64,000 bases of DNA from Siphonodentalium dalli. Lineage: Eukaryota; Mollusca; Scaphopoda; Gadilida; Siphonodentaliidae. The notes below the pieces were generated by a model, which did no database searches, was not told the origin of the DNA, and was given only the letters and a program-made list of their open reading frames with translations. The stretch lies in the NCBI GenBank assembly GCA_032622095.1, contig CP136068.1:189768613-189832612 (forward strand), written 5' to 3'. The translations under genes were made by a program, and so were the position numbers. How positions within the stretch are numbered: position 1 is the stretch's first letter; every line of letters starts with the position of its first letter. Below, piece after piece: positions 45,233-55,600 of this stretch.

Positions 45233-46326
45233 GTACGCACAGACCTGTACATGTATATGTTGCATGTTTCCTACATGTATATAAAACTTACTCATCTACA
45301 ACTCTGCAACGATAAATTCATTCCGGTCACCAAATTAGTTCCGAGTGACTCGTACACACAGAACACATGCATTTATTTTTTCAAAACACTGGTGACCTTC
45401 CAAGAATGCCCAAACAAAATGAGAATTTTAGATGGTCATTCAGAACTACTAGTACCGGTACCGGTAATTGCAAAACATGGAGACCATAATGAATTTATCG
45501 CTGCAGAGTTGTATGGTACTGGTAGATGAGTTACCGGTATCTACAGTATAGGAAACAGGTGACATACATGTATGCTCTGTGTTTTGTAGCCAATGCATTT
45601 ATTTGAGATTGTATTTTGGTTGATAAAGCCTGCTTTACTTTCGCTTCGCTCTTTCACTCTTTGTGATGCAATTTACTTCCGAGAGCCTAATACTAGTAGT
45701 ACGGGTCGATATAAATTATAATAGTACAGGGTGGAAAAGCTCTATAATTTTTATAACAGTACAGCCGTACAGGTTGGAATAATATACCAGGCTGCATCAG
45801 TACATGTACTAGTACATCCATATAAAAGTACAACATAGAAGTGCCGCCATCCGCTATATACATGTACTATGGTAGTATGTTAGAGAAACACAGAAAGTAA
45901 CTGGTGAATATAAATGATAAATACATGTACATATACGGACAGGTCCATTAACTGCAGTATATCATGTACTTCTTAAGTTCTATAGTTTTAAAGAGTTCAT
46001 AATCATACTGAAAATAGAATCAAAGAATAGCCTTTCAATAGGCAGGTCCACATATTGGACATGGTGAAATTAACCTGAAAGTACAGGGCCAAATAAGGAT
46101 CAATTGTCTAGGTCTGAATTTCATCAGAAAAACAATAAATGTACCGTACAACAGTAGAAATTTTATTAAATCCTTATTTTCTGGTACCGGTACTTTATTT
46201 CCAGCAACTGTGGTTATACTATAGACTGTTACATGTATATTTTCCGAGGTATTAGTTTGAAATACTGAAATAAGTGCACAATATACATGTACATGTACTT
46301 TTATACCTATATCCATAACAAATGAG
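45233..46326. other. Spacer downstream of the ballast-like gene
   Basis: No gene recognised. Notable are repeated TACATGTAC and GGTACCGGTA palindromes. The 110-codon ORF at 45197-45529 spans a MITE end and has no domain features. Confidence 0.45.
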
Positions 46327-46890
46327 TTAGTTGAACAATTCATCAGCATATTGAAAGCCTGTATATCTTCCTTCTGGATCTGGAAATGTATCGTGAATCT
46401 TCTTGATCACACATGCAGGCAAAGGTATTCTGTTGAAACGCCCCAGTCTCTCACCACGAAATGCCCACACAATAAACTGACGGTAAGCTGACAACCTGTA
46501 TTGCTTGTTTGTCAAAACCTCTGGAGCTCTTCTTCTTTGTTTTTTAAACCACATGATCTGAAGAAATGTCATCAGCAATACATCTGTGTCCAGAATCAAT
46601 TTTTCGAATTGTGCATTGGATGTAACACAGGAACGGCCATCAGGAATGAGTCCCTCACAATAGCTTTGTTCTCTGCAGCAAACACAGAATTCATCTTCGT
46701 CAATAGGGACGCAACACTCACACATACACCAATCTATCCCCAAAGAACGATCTCGGAAGCGGGGATCCACATTACTCCTTAGAATTGAAGATTCAGAATC
46801 AGATTGTTGAGCGTGTGACAACTCTTCCTCGGTAAATTCTGGCTCACAATTGTAGCCGATTGTTCCCATTAATTCGCCCGAGTCCGCCAT
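46327..46890 (-). CDS. P2X7 ballast-like (P2RX7_C-type) protein
   Basis: A 187-residue single-exon ORF. After an acidic N-terminus (1-50) come a Cys-rich block WCMCECC (54-60), CVCC (69-72) and further Cys at 78 and 88. Then come YRLSAYRQF (131-139), RLGRFNRIPLPACV (148-161), IHDTFPDPEGRYTGF (165-179) and a short tail. This is the order of motifs in the cytoplasmic C-terminal 'ballast' of P2X7 receptors, which binds zinc and nucleotide, as also found in stand-alone invertebrate proteins. There are no transmembrane segments and no P2X channel domain, so this is not a receptor. It is read toward the transposase gene and starts 341 bp from the right end of the Kolobok-like element, with a CRE/ETS block ~145 bp upstream. 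Its role in transposition, if any, is unknown. Confidence 0.85.
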   Translation of the reverse strand: MADSGELMGTIGYNCEPEFTEEELSHAQQSDSESSILRSNVDPRFRDRSLGIDWCMCECCVPIDEDEFCVCCREQSYCEGLIPDGRSCVTSNAQFEKLILDTDVLLMTFLQIMWFKKQRRRAPEVLTNKQYRLSAYRQFIVWAFRGERLGRFNRIPLPACVIKKIHDTFPDPEGRYTGFQYADELFN

Positions 46891-47032
46891 ATTTAACTAA
46901 ACATTGTGAAATTGCACTTTTAATAAGAATATCGGCGTTGAATAGATGAAAATTGATTTAATACCGATGTAAACAGCCACAAATTCAACACGGAAGCAAT
47001 AGAAATTAACAATGACGGCGATCACAATTTTA

Positions 47033-47056
47033 ACCGGAAGTGGATCTCATACGTCA
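47033..47056 (-). promoter_or_regulatory. Paired CRE-like and ETS-like sites, right end
   Basis: On the minus strand: TGACGTA, a 5-nt spacer, TCCACTTCCGGT, identical cores and spacing to 31938-31961. It lies 175 bp inside the right terminus and ~145 bp before the ballast-like start codon. Confidence 0.6.
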
Positions 47057-47231
47057 TCAATCGGCCTAAATGGAGTTCCCCAGTGGACAGCGGGTAGTTT
47101 GAAAAATGTGTGATTATTTTCTCCCAAAAGAGAAACACCAAACGTTTTTGTATCTTCTTGTATCTCGTATGGCTATCATTTGTGATAGTGATTATATCAT
47201 GGGCCTATTAATGCCACCATTTATTTCCCCT

Positions 47232-47235
47232 TTAA
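47232..47235. repeat. Right TTAA target duplication of the Kolobok-like element
   Basis: TTAA directly after TTTATTTCCCCT. The partner is 31740-31743. Confidence 0.9.
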
Positions 47236-49132
47236 TAATGCACTAAATTTAGCATGCCCCAAAAAAGAGGTAAAATCTCATACGTGGAGGGTGTCCAGAG
47301 ATACACTGAATCTTATAAGGTTCAAAAGGAAAATACGGAGACTCTCAGCGAAGAACCCCCATGACAATGAATATAAAACACTGTATAATAACCTCAATAG
47401 ACAAGTTAAACAAAAAATCAAAGAAGAAAAAAATGAGTCCTGGAAAAAAATAACAACCAGTCTAAATGACCAAAACATGGATAGAAAATTCTGGCAAACA
47501 TTCAAAACGCTTACGGGCCAAGGGAACAACGCAACATCAGATAACTCTAAATAACTAACTGACCAAAATGGAAAAAAATCTGAAAATGACCAAGAAAAAG
47601 CTCAAATCTTCGCAGAGAGTCTACGCAAAATCCATACCACCCATGAAGGCGATATATTTAACAAACGTTTTAAACGTTATGTCAACGATTACATCGATGA
47701 CAACTCAGAAATCTTCGCACCACTGCTAAAAGACAAAGTCGAACCGGGTGACGACGATCTCCTAATGACCAAAATCGATTTAGAAGAGGTGAGAAGGAAT
47801 CTAAACCGGGGAAAACCTAACAAAGCACCCGGCGACGACGATATCACGTACGGTGTAATTAGACAAGCGCCGAACGAGCTATTTATTCGTCTTACTAACC
47901 TATATAACAAATGCCTGAGACTGGGTTACTTTCCCAAAACATGGAAGACTGCAATCGGGACAATGATTCCTAAACCCGGCAAGGACCATACAATTCCAAC
48001 CAACTATAGGCCCAAAAGTTTATTGAAATGCACTGGTAAACTATTCGAAAGGATCATTAGCACTCGCATAAAGACTCACTTAGAGAGCATTAATTTTTTC
48101 AACAAATATCAACGGGCTTATAGAAGTGGAAAGGAGGGCATAGAACACGTATATCGATTAACAGAAGATATTAGAACGGCAATAAGCAGGCGCTGGGAAA
48201 CTGGGGCCATTTTCCTAGACGTTGAAAAAGCTTTCGATTCTGTATGGCATAATGGGCTCAGATACAAACTCAGAACACGCACAGAACTACCACAAAAAAT
48301 AGTTAGACTTCTATCATCATTCTTAACACACAGAAACATAGCAGTAAGGATAAATGATGAAATTTCAGAAACAGTAAATCTTAAAGCCGGTACCCCCCAG
48401 GGATCAGTCTTAAGTCCTCTCCTTTTTTTAATCTACGTAAACGATATACCTTTAGATTCTACACAAAATGTACAAGCATCACAATTTGCAGACGACTTGG
48501 GCATATGGACACTAGCAAAAGGAAATAAATTAATTGAACTTAGACTGCAAAAACAACTCACAGCACTTGAAAAATGGTGTTCGAAATGGAGAATAAAACT
48601 CAATGCAAATAAAACACAATTGGTAGTATTTGGAAACCTAATTCACAGCTCAAAGCCAAAACTCACGCTATTTAACGAACCAATAAAACAAAACAAAGAA
48701 GCAACTCTACTAGGATTCACATTAGATGAACACTTCACACTCAACAAACATATTAAGAATATTTCAACTAAAGCTTTACAAAGAACTGCACTCCTAACGA
48801 GACTTCGGGGCACAGGGTGGGGGGTCAACCCAACCACCCTAATCAAATTATATAAACAATTCATTCGCCCAGTCATGGAATATGGGGCAATAATTACTTC
48901 AAAATGCAGTCAATCAAACCTACTCAGAATGCAGCGGGCACAAAATGCAGCACTTAAGAAAGCCCTTTTCGAAATAGGCCCAACCCCCATTTCGGCCCTT
49001 CAATCGACTGCAGACATCCCATATATAAAACAAAGGCTACTAGAACTAGGGGACCTAACTTTAACTCGTATCAGTAACTCCAGTCTCATAACCGAATTAA
49101 ATCTGAGGAAGCTACTCCTCTACAAGGACTAA
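47234..49132 (+). pseudogene. LINE ORF2 second part: reverse transcriptase
   Basis: Continues the endonuclease frame after the TTAA site. An in-frame TAA at 47552-47554 breaks it, then the frame is open to TAA at 49132. Motifs in order: FAESLRKIH, RGKPNKAPGDDDI, NYRPKSLLKCTGKLFERII, FLDVEKAFDSVWH (catalytic Asp, near 48217), AGTPQGSVLSPLLFLIYVND and QFADDLGIW (FADD catalytic pair, ~48485-48496). W.RIKLNANKTQ and a C-terminal thumb LIKLYKQFIRPVMEYGAI follow. FADD and the general spacing suit Jockey/I-like LINEs. One nonsense codon and the nested transposon disable it. Otherwise the domain is well preserved. Confidence 0.88.
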
Positions 49133-50833
49133 CCACTTATCGTTATCAAAAATGTGTTTATTGGCTATATGCAGATTATTACATTGACTAACACCAAAAT
49201 CAAAACATAGGCTAGCGGGCGCACGCCCTAGTGGCTCCTTGGGCGCTGATGAATGTCCTCGGGCGGCGCCTATACGCTTGTCGTGCCGTAGTATAAGTTG
49301 TCGAACAATAATTATCTCCTCTAAAACTAACTAACACTCAAATGCATACCAGGCATACTCGCCAAACATTGATATCATGTACACCATTACATTAACTAAC
49401 ACCAAAACTAAAACTCAGGCTAGCGGGCTCACGCCCTAGATGGCTCCTTGGGCGCTGATGAATGTCCTCGGGCGGCGCCTATACGCTTGTCGTGCCGTAG
49501 TATAAGTCGTCGAATAATTATCTCCTCCAAAATCAACTAACATTGTCTAACTGATCATATTTCCTTTACAGAAATTGCATATATATACATACTCTATTTT
49601 TACCCAAACAAAATTAAAAACAACCAAAAAAAAGCATAAAAAACAAAAACAAATCACTGTATATATTCACCCATATTGTCTACCATCGTTCATATTTATT
49701 TCAACCAATAAACTACAACATGCACATGAGTGTGATTTCACTTACGCCCGCGCCCTTGGGAACCCATAACTATCGGAGGATACAATGCATTCATTTCTAT
49801 AACAGGCACAACTCGCCATCTGTATAATATTACAAATTCACTTTCAGAAGCTAGCGCTCATGTCTTACACATTCCACTCACCTGACAACACCTACCGAGC
49901 AGGACCCGGCTTAAAAACCGACCAGCACTAGCTCGGGGTGGGGTGCAGGAACTACAGACCCATAAGTGGTCACAGCTCTCACAGAGTTGGGAGGGGTATA
50001 TACCGACATATGCTCGTCCCGCTTGCCGCTCTGGTCTTTCTTCGGGAGCGGGGATGGCGCACGGCTCAAGAACACACTGCCATGTACTAAATGTATATAT
50101 CATTTTTATTAAAAAAATAAATAAATTATCAAAAATCCACAAAAAAAACAAAAAAAATCTATTGAATGTAAATCATATGTATACATCTCTGTCTAAACCA
50201 TCCAAATATATTGTCAACCATTAAAGACAATCTTGTAAACCATCATTCAGATTTATTTCTATTTTCATATATTAAAACCCAAATAACACTGTATACAAAT
50301 TCGTCAATATATGTTTTCATCTACGCCCGTGCCCATGGAAGGTAGGGCGGGCCATTTAAATGCAACAACCTGATATAGCTTAGAAAAACTCTCACTGTGC
50401 GTTTGGTCTGTATTGGAATCTCTATAGGTTGGCACATTGAATCACACGCTTTGACTTGCAATTGTTTAGCGGCTTGAAAAACTAACAAACTAACAATACA
50501 AACTAACACCATTTTAACATCATAACACGGGCCCCGTTCCTTTTTTCAGCGCACCATTCGACACGCTCAGCAAGCAACAAACAAACATCAAAGGGACACA
50601 CCGGGACTCCCCACATACCCCGTATTAAAGCTCGTGGGCCTTCCCCCTAGCAACCCAATTCAAATCAATCCAATTCAAGATATAACATTTAATTCAATTA
50701 TATTCAACTTTTGCCGTGTTCAGACATGACGATTTTCTGTGTGCTATATCCACAACAACAACAAACCGTGGGGTGAAGGAGAAGATCACTCAATCTTTTC
50801 GACCATCCCGGGCGCGAAATCTACTCACTTCTC
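49133..50833 (+). other. LINE 3' untranslated region
   Basis: 1.7 kb between the reverse transcriptase stop and the right target duplication. It includes two tandem ~217 bp units (49170-49555), two TACGCCCG(C/T)GCCC blocks (49743 and 50323), and A-rich stretches at 49610-49660 and 50100-50160. There is no terminal poly(A). The end next to ATGCTAGT is ...CGAAATCTACTCACTTCTC. Confidence 0.6.
49170..49555 (+). repeat. Two ~217 bp tandem units in the LINE 3' region
   Basis: Both carry ATTACATT(G/A)ACTAACACCAAAA, GGCTAGCGGGC(G/T)CACGCCCTAG and CTCGGGCGGCGCCTATACGC. The CTAGCGGGCGCACGCCCTAG part is self-complementary and could form a stem in the RNA. Confidence 0.85.
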
Positions 50834-50841
50834 ATGCTAGT
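50834..50841. repeat. Right target-site duplication of the LINE
   Basis: ATGCTAGT, followed by CAAAATCAC of the X module, which resumes where it was cut at 30921. Confidence 0.8.
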
Positions 50842-52555
50842 CAAAATCACGTTTTAGATGTGACACCATGCAGTATAATAGTTCTTTGTGGATAAACCTC
50901 CAAAAAACATTTTGACAGTTCATTGGACAGTTTCCAGCATATGTTGGTATTACTCAGGTCGGGCAAAACTGGATATTCAGCTTAAAAAGATGAATTTATC
51001 CTATAATAGTAAGTGGAATTCAGCTTAAAATTTACTATCAGGAATTGATCAGCGATATGTTCTGCTCATTTCCACATTCGAAGAGGCATAAGTATTGGGA
51101 TATATTTGCATGTCAACTGTTTTAATTCTAATTAATTCAACAATTAATTTGGCGATAGTCACATTTTGACCACTTTCTTGGTGTAATCGGTATATCTGTC
51201 AACCAGTGTTCGCGCTGGACCGAAAAATACTTTAGCCAAAAGTTTAGCCAAATGAAAATTTTATTAGCCAAATGAAAAAAACTTTAGCCAAATGTTTTTT
51301 GGCCAAATTAAAAAAAATTTGGCCAAATTAAATCATCGTTTTCTGGTCGGTTCACAATTAATGACTAAACCGTAAAATCTAACAGACACAGGTAAAATAC
51401 ACAATAATTTAAATAATTTTGATGAACTAGAAGTATTTTTATATATATCATTTATTAAAAATGTATTAATCTTTATGTGAAAGAGTGATTTGGGGGGGGG
51501 GGGGGTAACCCGGGATTGTCCTTCTTAATGTCATTATTTTTTTGTTTTATATCAATATCTTTTTTTAAATCATTAAATATTCATCCTTGCGAAAATATCT
51601 AAGTGACATCTGGAAACTAATAACTTAATATTGTTACGCCATTATCAAATTACAATCTGTCATAAAAGCATGCATATTATTTTGACTGTATCGGTATTGA
51701 CGACAAATAGCCACAAAATATCTGTCGTGATTCACATTTGGCTGATTAAGCTATTGTCTTACACTTGGTGCTCATAAACCTCGACCGTCATAAATACAAT
51801 GTCATCATAAACATGCACTGTGCAGGCGCGCCGTGAGTGACCAGACATACAATGGGCTGAATGGGGGATTAGGGGATTAACTGTAAAAATTATTAATGAC
51901 CTTTTGCTGCTTCGTGCAGAGTGACGTAATCTTTCTCCAGATTAAAACAGCCTGTTACGAACAAATTGCTTATATACCAGCGTCAATGCACTTTACAAAA
52001 CATTGCTTTCTTCACATTGTCATAATTCAACCATGGTCGGTTTAATGTCCATGCGTCTTTGAATGTCCGTCTTGTGAAAACTAAAGATGATTGCATATCA
52101 CTTTGTGATCGCTTGGTTGATAGAGTTGTCGATCGGGTTTCCCCTTTGTACGATATTTCATAAGTACGAAAATAATTAAATACTTTCATCACCTAACTTC
52201 GTCTTGAATGTCGATCTATTGAGCGCTTTTATTAATTAGCTTTCTGGCTCCATGCTTACAGTCTCCATTTGGGTTAAAAAAAATTTAGCCAAAAGTTTAG
52301 CCAAATGAAATTTTTATTAGCCAAATTCGAAAAAGATTAGCCATTGGCTAATTTGGCTACCGACAGCGCGAACACTGCTGTCAACACACCGCGTTAATAA
52401 TCATGAACAAAATAAACATAACTTCACTGAAGTCTTGGAAAGATGTGACAACTCATTCAAAAATTAATTTAGATGTGCTATGCAAAGCAGATGGGTGTTG
52501 TTATTGATATCGGAAATTCAGCACAGGAGGTTTTGTTGTACCATAAATTTTAATA
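50842..52555. repeat. X module, copy D, right part
   Basis: Continues the X unit (GTGACACCATGCAGTATAATAG matching 19728 and 22788) after the LINE. It is interrupted by a hAT-like element at 51204-52377 and ends at ~52555, where a different sequence with an ORF begins. Confidence 0.85.
51204..52377. mobile_element. hAT-like non-autonomous element in X copy D
   Basis: Inverted ends CAGTGTTCGCGCTGGACCG and CAGTGTTCGCGCTGTCGG (complement of the right end), with a perfect 8-bp duplication CTGTCAAC (51196-51203 and 52378-52385). Copies A, B and C give the empty site (ATATCTGTCAAAACAC). Both subterminal regions repeat TTAGCCAAATGAAA-type units (51230-51330 and 52285-52360). There is a G-run at 51491-51505. 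No transposase ORF. Confidence 0.9.
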
Positions 52556-52559
52556 CTTC

Positions 52560-52887
52560 GAAAACTGGAAACATTCAATTGCAAAAACATAGGAAACATA
52601 CTGAACACTACCTGATATACGATGAACTCTTTGAACTCAACAAACGCACACCAGATGAAGGGGTGGACAAAGGACATTTCAAAGTACCACATTTAGACAT
52701 GTCCAAGATAAAGGAATATTTGCTTGGTGGAAACCACCAAGAATTTTGTGAAGCTGACCTTCGGAAATACAAGTTATCCAGGAGCTATCAGCATATAAAG
52801 TCTGGGAACATACATTCAGCGAGATTCAATAATGAAAGTGTCCATGACACTGTAGCTCAACTTTGCGAAGAAGTTAAATTTTTCTGA
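52560..52887 (+). pseudogene. Unrecognised coding-like fragment
   Basis: The last ~109 codons of an ORF that is formally open from 52480 (its first part is X-module sequence). It reads KHTEHYLIYDELFELNKRTP, GHFKVPHLDMSKIKEYLLGG and NNESVHDTVAQLCEEVKFF before a stop. Composition is protein-like and there are no stops for 330 bp, but I do not recognise a domain. Eroded copies of the end (N-E-S-V-N-D-T) occur at ~208-240 and ~12946-12990, so it belongs to a dispersed element, possibly part of an LTR or DNA transposon. It is followed at once by satellite units. Confidence 0.4.
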
Positions 52888-52899
52888 TGAGAAATAAAT

Positions 52900-53588
52900 G
52901 GATGAATTGAATTTTGAAATCCAAGATGGCACCTGGCGGTCATGTTTTTTTTGCCGATAGACCCCAAAATGACTCTTTCCCATCTATATGTCAATGTTAA
53001 AATCCATGACAAATTTCATGATGATCCGACAAAGGTATGGCCTGTAGCCCATGCCAAAGGATTTAGTCATGCAAAGAGTAAATTCCAAGATGGCTGTCGG
53101 CAGCCATATTTTATGGCCGAATGACACCAAAATGATTTGTTCCCATCTACATGTCAATGTCAACAGCAATGACAAATTTCATAATAAACAATGGTACGAC
53201 CTGTAGCCCGTGCCAGAGGATTTAGTCATGCAAAGAGTAAAATCCAAGATGGCTGGCAAAGTTCATGTTTTATTGCAGAATGACCCCAAAATGACTCGTT
53301 CTCATTTACATGTAAAAGTTAACATCCATGACAAATTTCATACTGATCAGATAAACAGTACAGCCTCAATTTGGATTGAATTTTGAAATCCAACATGGCC
53401 ACCGCCGGTCATGTTTTTTGGCCGATTGACCCCAAAATGACTCGTTCCCATCTACATGTTAATGTCAACAGCCATGACATAATGATCCGACCAAAGGTAC
53501 GACCTGTAGCCCATGCTAATGGAAACTGTTGAAGGACGTCTCCACACACACACAGATGACAGATACCAGTCATGGCACTAGCTCAAAC
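52900..53588 (+). repeat. ~160 bp satellite array (about four units)
   Basis: Same unit as at 20.1-21.2 kb, with starts at about 52961, 53126, 53283 and 53428. It ends with the ACACACACAGATGACAGATACC...AGCTCAAACTTT tail running straight into X module C, here without the SINE. Confidence 0.9.
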
Positions 53589-54025
53589 TTTACAAGTAAA
53601 GTTGAGCTAAAAACCAGAAGAATACAATTTTTTGGTTATGGAGTGAACAATGTCTGTCATCGCAATCAATAGATGCCAATCAAGTGAAGTATGTTGTCAT
53701 CTTATAAAATGAACAAAAAAGCTCAAAAGAATTGGAAACTCTAAAGATTGCGGAGTCAGATTGTCGCCTATTGATAGATTATTTAGGCCGCTCGGATTAA
53801 TATGACATGAAAATCTCTGTAAGCTCAACAATAATGAAAGGAATAAAGAGTTACATGTAAGAGTCCCGGATATCACTTGTTGAACATGCTTTCCATTGGT
53901 TGTAATAATTCAGCTGGAGAATTTAGAAATGGCACATGTGTATACCGGTATGTATATTCTTAAAGATGCATTATCTCCTCCTGTAACAAGTTTAAAATAA
54001 TTTCCTGGGTATGAAATAATAATTA

Positions 54026-54681
54026 CTAGCAGATTAGCCCGCCACTGGCGGGATTGGTCCCATGGCTTTGGTCGATCCATTAATTTTTGTTTTTCAAGGT
54101 AACCCCGTATGTCGCTGCCACCTCTGATGCACGAAATGTCGCCCAAGGTCATTTGCAGGTACCCGTGTCAAGGTCATGTTGGGTGGACAAAATAACCCGA
54201 CAAAAATATTTCCCGTCCCGAGTTGACCATACATAACAAATTTCACATCGATGTCACCGCTGACTACCGAGATATCGCCCAAGGTCATTTGTGGGTACCC
54301 GTTTCAAGGTCAAGGTCACCTCGGGCGGACAAACTGACCCGACGAAAATCTCCCCCGTCCCTTGGAACCCCTAAGTACGAAATTTCGTCTCGATATCCCC
54401 AGTTTCTGAGACAGTCAAATGCCGTATATTTTCACTAAAGTAGATAAACGCTCTTTAATAGCGACGACTCATATACAAACGCTCATTAATTATCACGCGA
54501 TTAACCCATCAATCCCCATTACGGTGGCACTTGAAAGAGTGAAGGATTGCTCGGACGTTCTCAGAAGCGGTGTGATGACACTTCCCGTGGCTTTTTACCC
54601 TTAAATAGCAAGTTTGGGCTCAATTGGTCGAGCCGTTTTCGAGTCTATAAAGGATATATATATATATACATATATCTCATA
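54026..54681 (-). mobile_element. Helitron-like unit H1 (minus)
   Basis: On the minus strand the 3' end is hairpin CCCGCCAGTGGCGGGC, a short spacer, then CTAG (54026-54029 on plus), next to host A. This is the Helitron rule of a stem-loop ~10 nt before CTRR. Internal repeats CCAAGGTCATTTG(C/T)(A/G)GGTACC occur twice. The 5' end is approximate. Confidence 0.7.
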
Positions 54682-55107
54682 TCTCATATATATTTTGAAG
54701 ACCTCTGTTTGTTTGTTTGTCTGTCTGTCTGTCTGTATGTTTGTCTGTCATTAATACAAATCTACGATTCTCGACCGATCGGGACGAAACTTGGTACGTG
54801 AGTGTAGTTTGACCAGGCGGTCGTCGTTGTCATATTGGCGAGCCCGTGCGGAGCCCGCTTCGCGCATGCGCAGACGAGATATCGGAAACGGGTGGAGCTA
54901 TCGACTTGAAATTTGCTATGTGAATGTATCTTGCCCCGGATGCGAATTTTATCGGGTCGCCGAGCCCGTGCGGCGCCCGCTTCGCGCATGCGCAGACGAG
55001 ATCTCGGAAACGATGTAGCTATCGACTTGAAATTTGGTTTTTGAATAGCTATCGACTTGAAATTTGATTTTTTGAATAGCCCGGACAACGTCGGGCTCAT
55101 CGGCTAG
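54682..55107 (+). mobile_element. Helitron-like unit H2 (plus)
   Basis: 5' TCTCATATATATTTTGAAG, a TCTG/TTTG microsatellite, internal ~118 bp repeats (GCGCATGCGCAGACGAGAT...), then a 3' hairpin GCCCGGACAACGTCGGGC, TCATCGG and CTAG. Confidence 0.75.
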
Positions 55108-55600
55108 TCTCATATATATTTTGAAGACCTCTGTCTGTCTGTCTGTTTGTCTGTCATTAATACAGATATACGATTCTCGACCGATCGGGACGAAACTGGG
55201 TACGTGTGTGTAGTTTGACCAGGCGGTTGTCGTTGTCGTATTGGCGAGCCTGTGCGACGCCCGTGCAGCGCATGCGCAGACGAGATCTCGGAAACGGGTG
55301 GAGCTATCGACTTGAAATTTGGTATGTGAATGTATCTTGCCCCGAGTACGAATTTTATCGGGTCGCCGAGCCCGTGCGACGCCAGCTTCGCGCATGCGCA
55401 GACGAGATCTCGGAAACGGGTGGAGCTATCGATTTGAAATTTGGTGTGTGAATGTATCTTGCCCCGGATACAAATTTTATCCGGTCGCCGAGCCCGTGCG
55501 ACGCAAGCTTCGCGCATGCGCAGACCAGATCTCGGAAACGGGTGGAGCTATCGACTTTTGGTTTTTGAATAGCCCGGACAACGTCGGGCTCATCGGCTAT
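55108..55600 (+). mobile_element. Helitron-like unit H3 (plus)
   Basis: Starts TCTCATATATATTTTGAAG immediately after the CTAG of H2. It has three ~118 bp internal repeats and ends with the same hairpin, the terminus mutated to CTAT. Confidence 0.75.

Larger units (their letters stand above)
31744..47231. mobile_element. Kolobok-like two-gene DNA transposon (15.5 kb)
   Basis: Bounded by TTAA duplications. The left end is AGGGGAAGGCAACC and the complement of the right end is AGGGGAAATAAATGG, so the exact inverted repeat is short (7 bp). TTAA targeting together with a THAP-DDE transposase is the signature of the Kolobok superfamily. Two genes face each other: the transposase starts 386 bp from the left end, and the P2X7 ballast-like gene starts 341 bp from the right end. 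The insertion point is certain, because removing the element plus one TTAA restores the LINE reading frame with plausible residues (ISERL|NNALNLA). Much of its length is later insertions (MITEs, Harbinger-like elements, tandem repeats). Confidence 0.88.
30922..50833 (+). mobile_element. 5'-truncated LINE (Jockey/I-like), split by a nested Kolobok-like transposon
   Basis: Contains an APE-type endonuclease (30980-31743), a reverse transcriptase (47234-49132) and a 1.7 kb 3' region, with an 8-bp duplication on both sides. The 5' end is missing: there is no ORF1, and the first residues of the endonuclease are absent. Without the nested 15.5 kb element the LINE would be ~4.4 kb. The only in-frame stop inside the remaining ORF is TAA at 47552-47554, which suggests a fairly young copy. 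Clade assignment rests on motif style only. Confidence 0.85.

Noticed and set aside
46327-46890. A P2X7 purinergic receptor gene
   Set aside because: Only the cytoplasmic ballast-type domain is present, with its own start codon. No transmembrane helices or extracellular P2X domain occur nearby on the minus strand.
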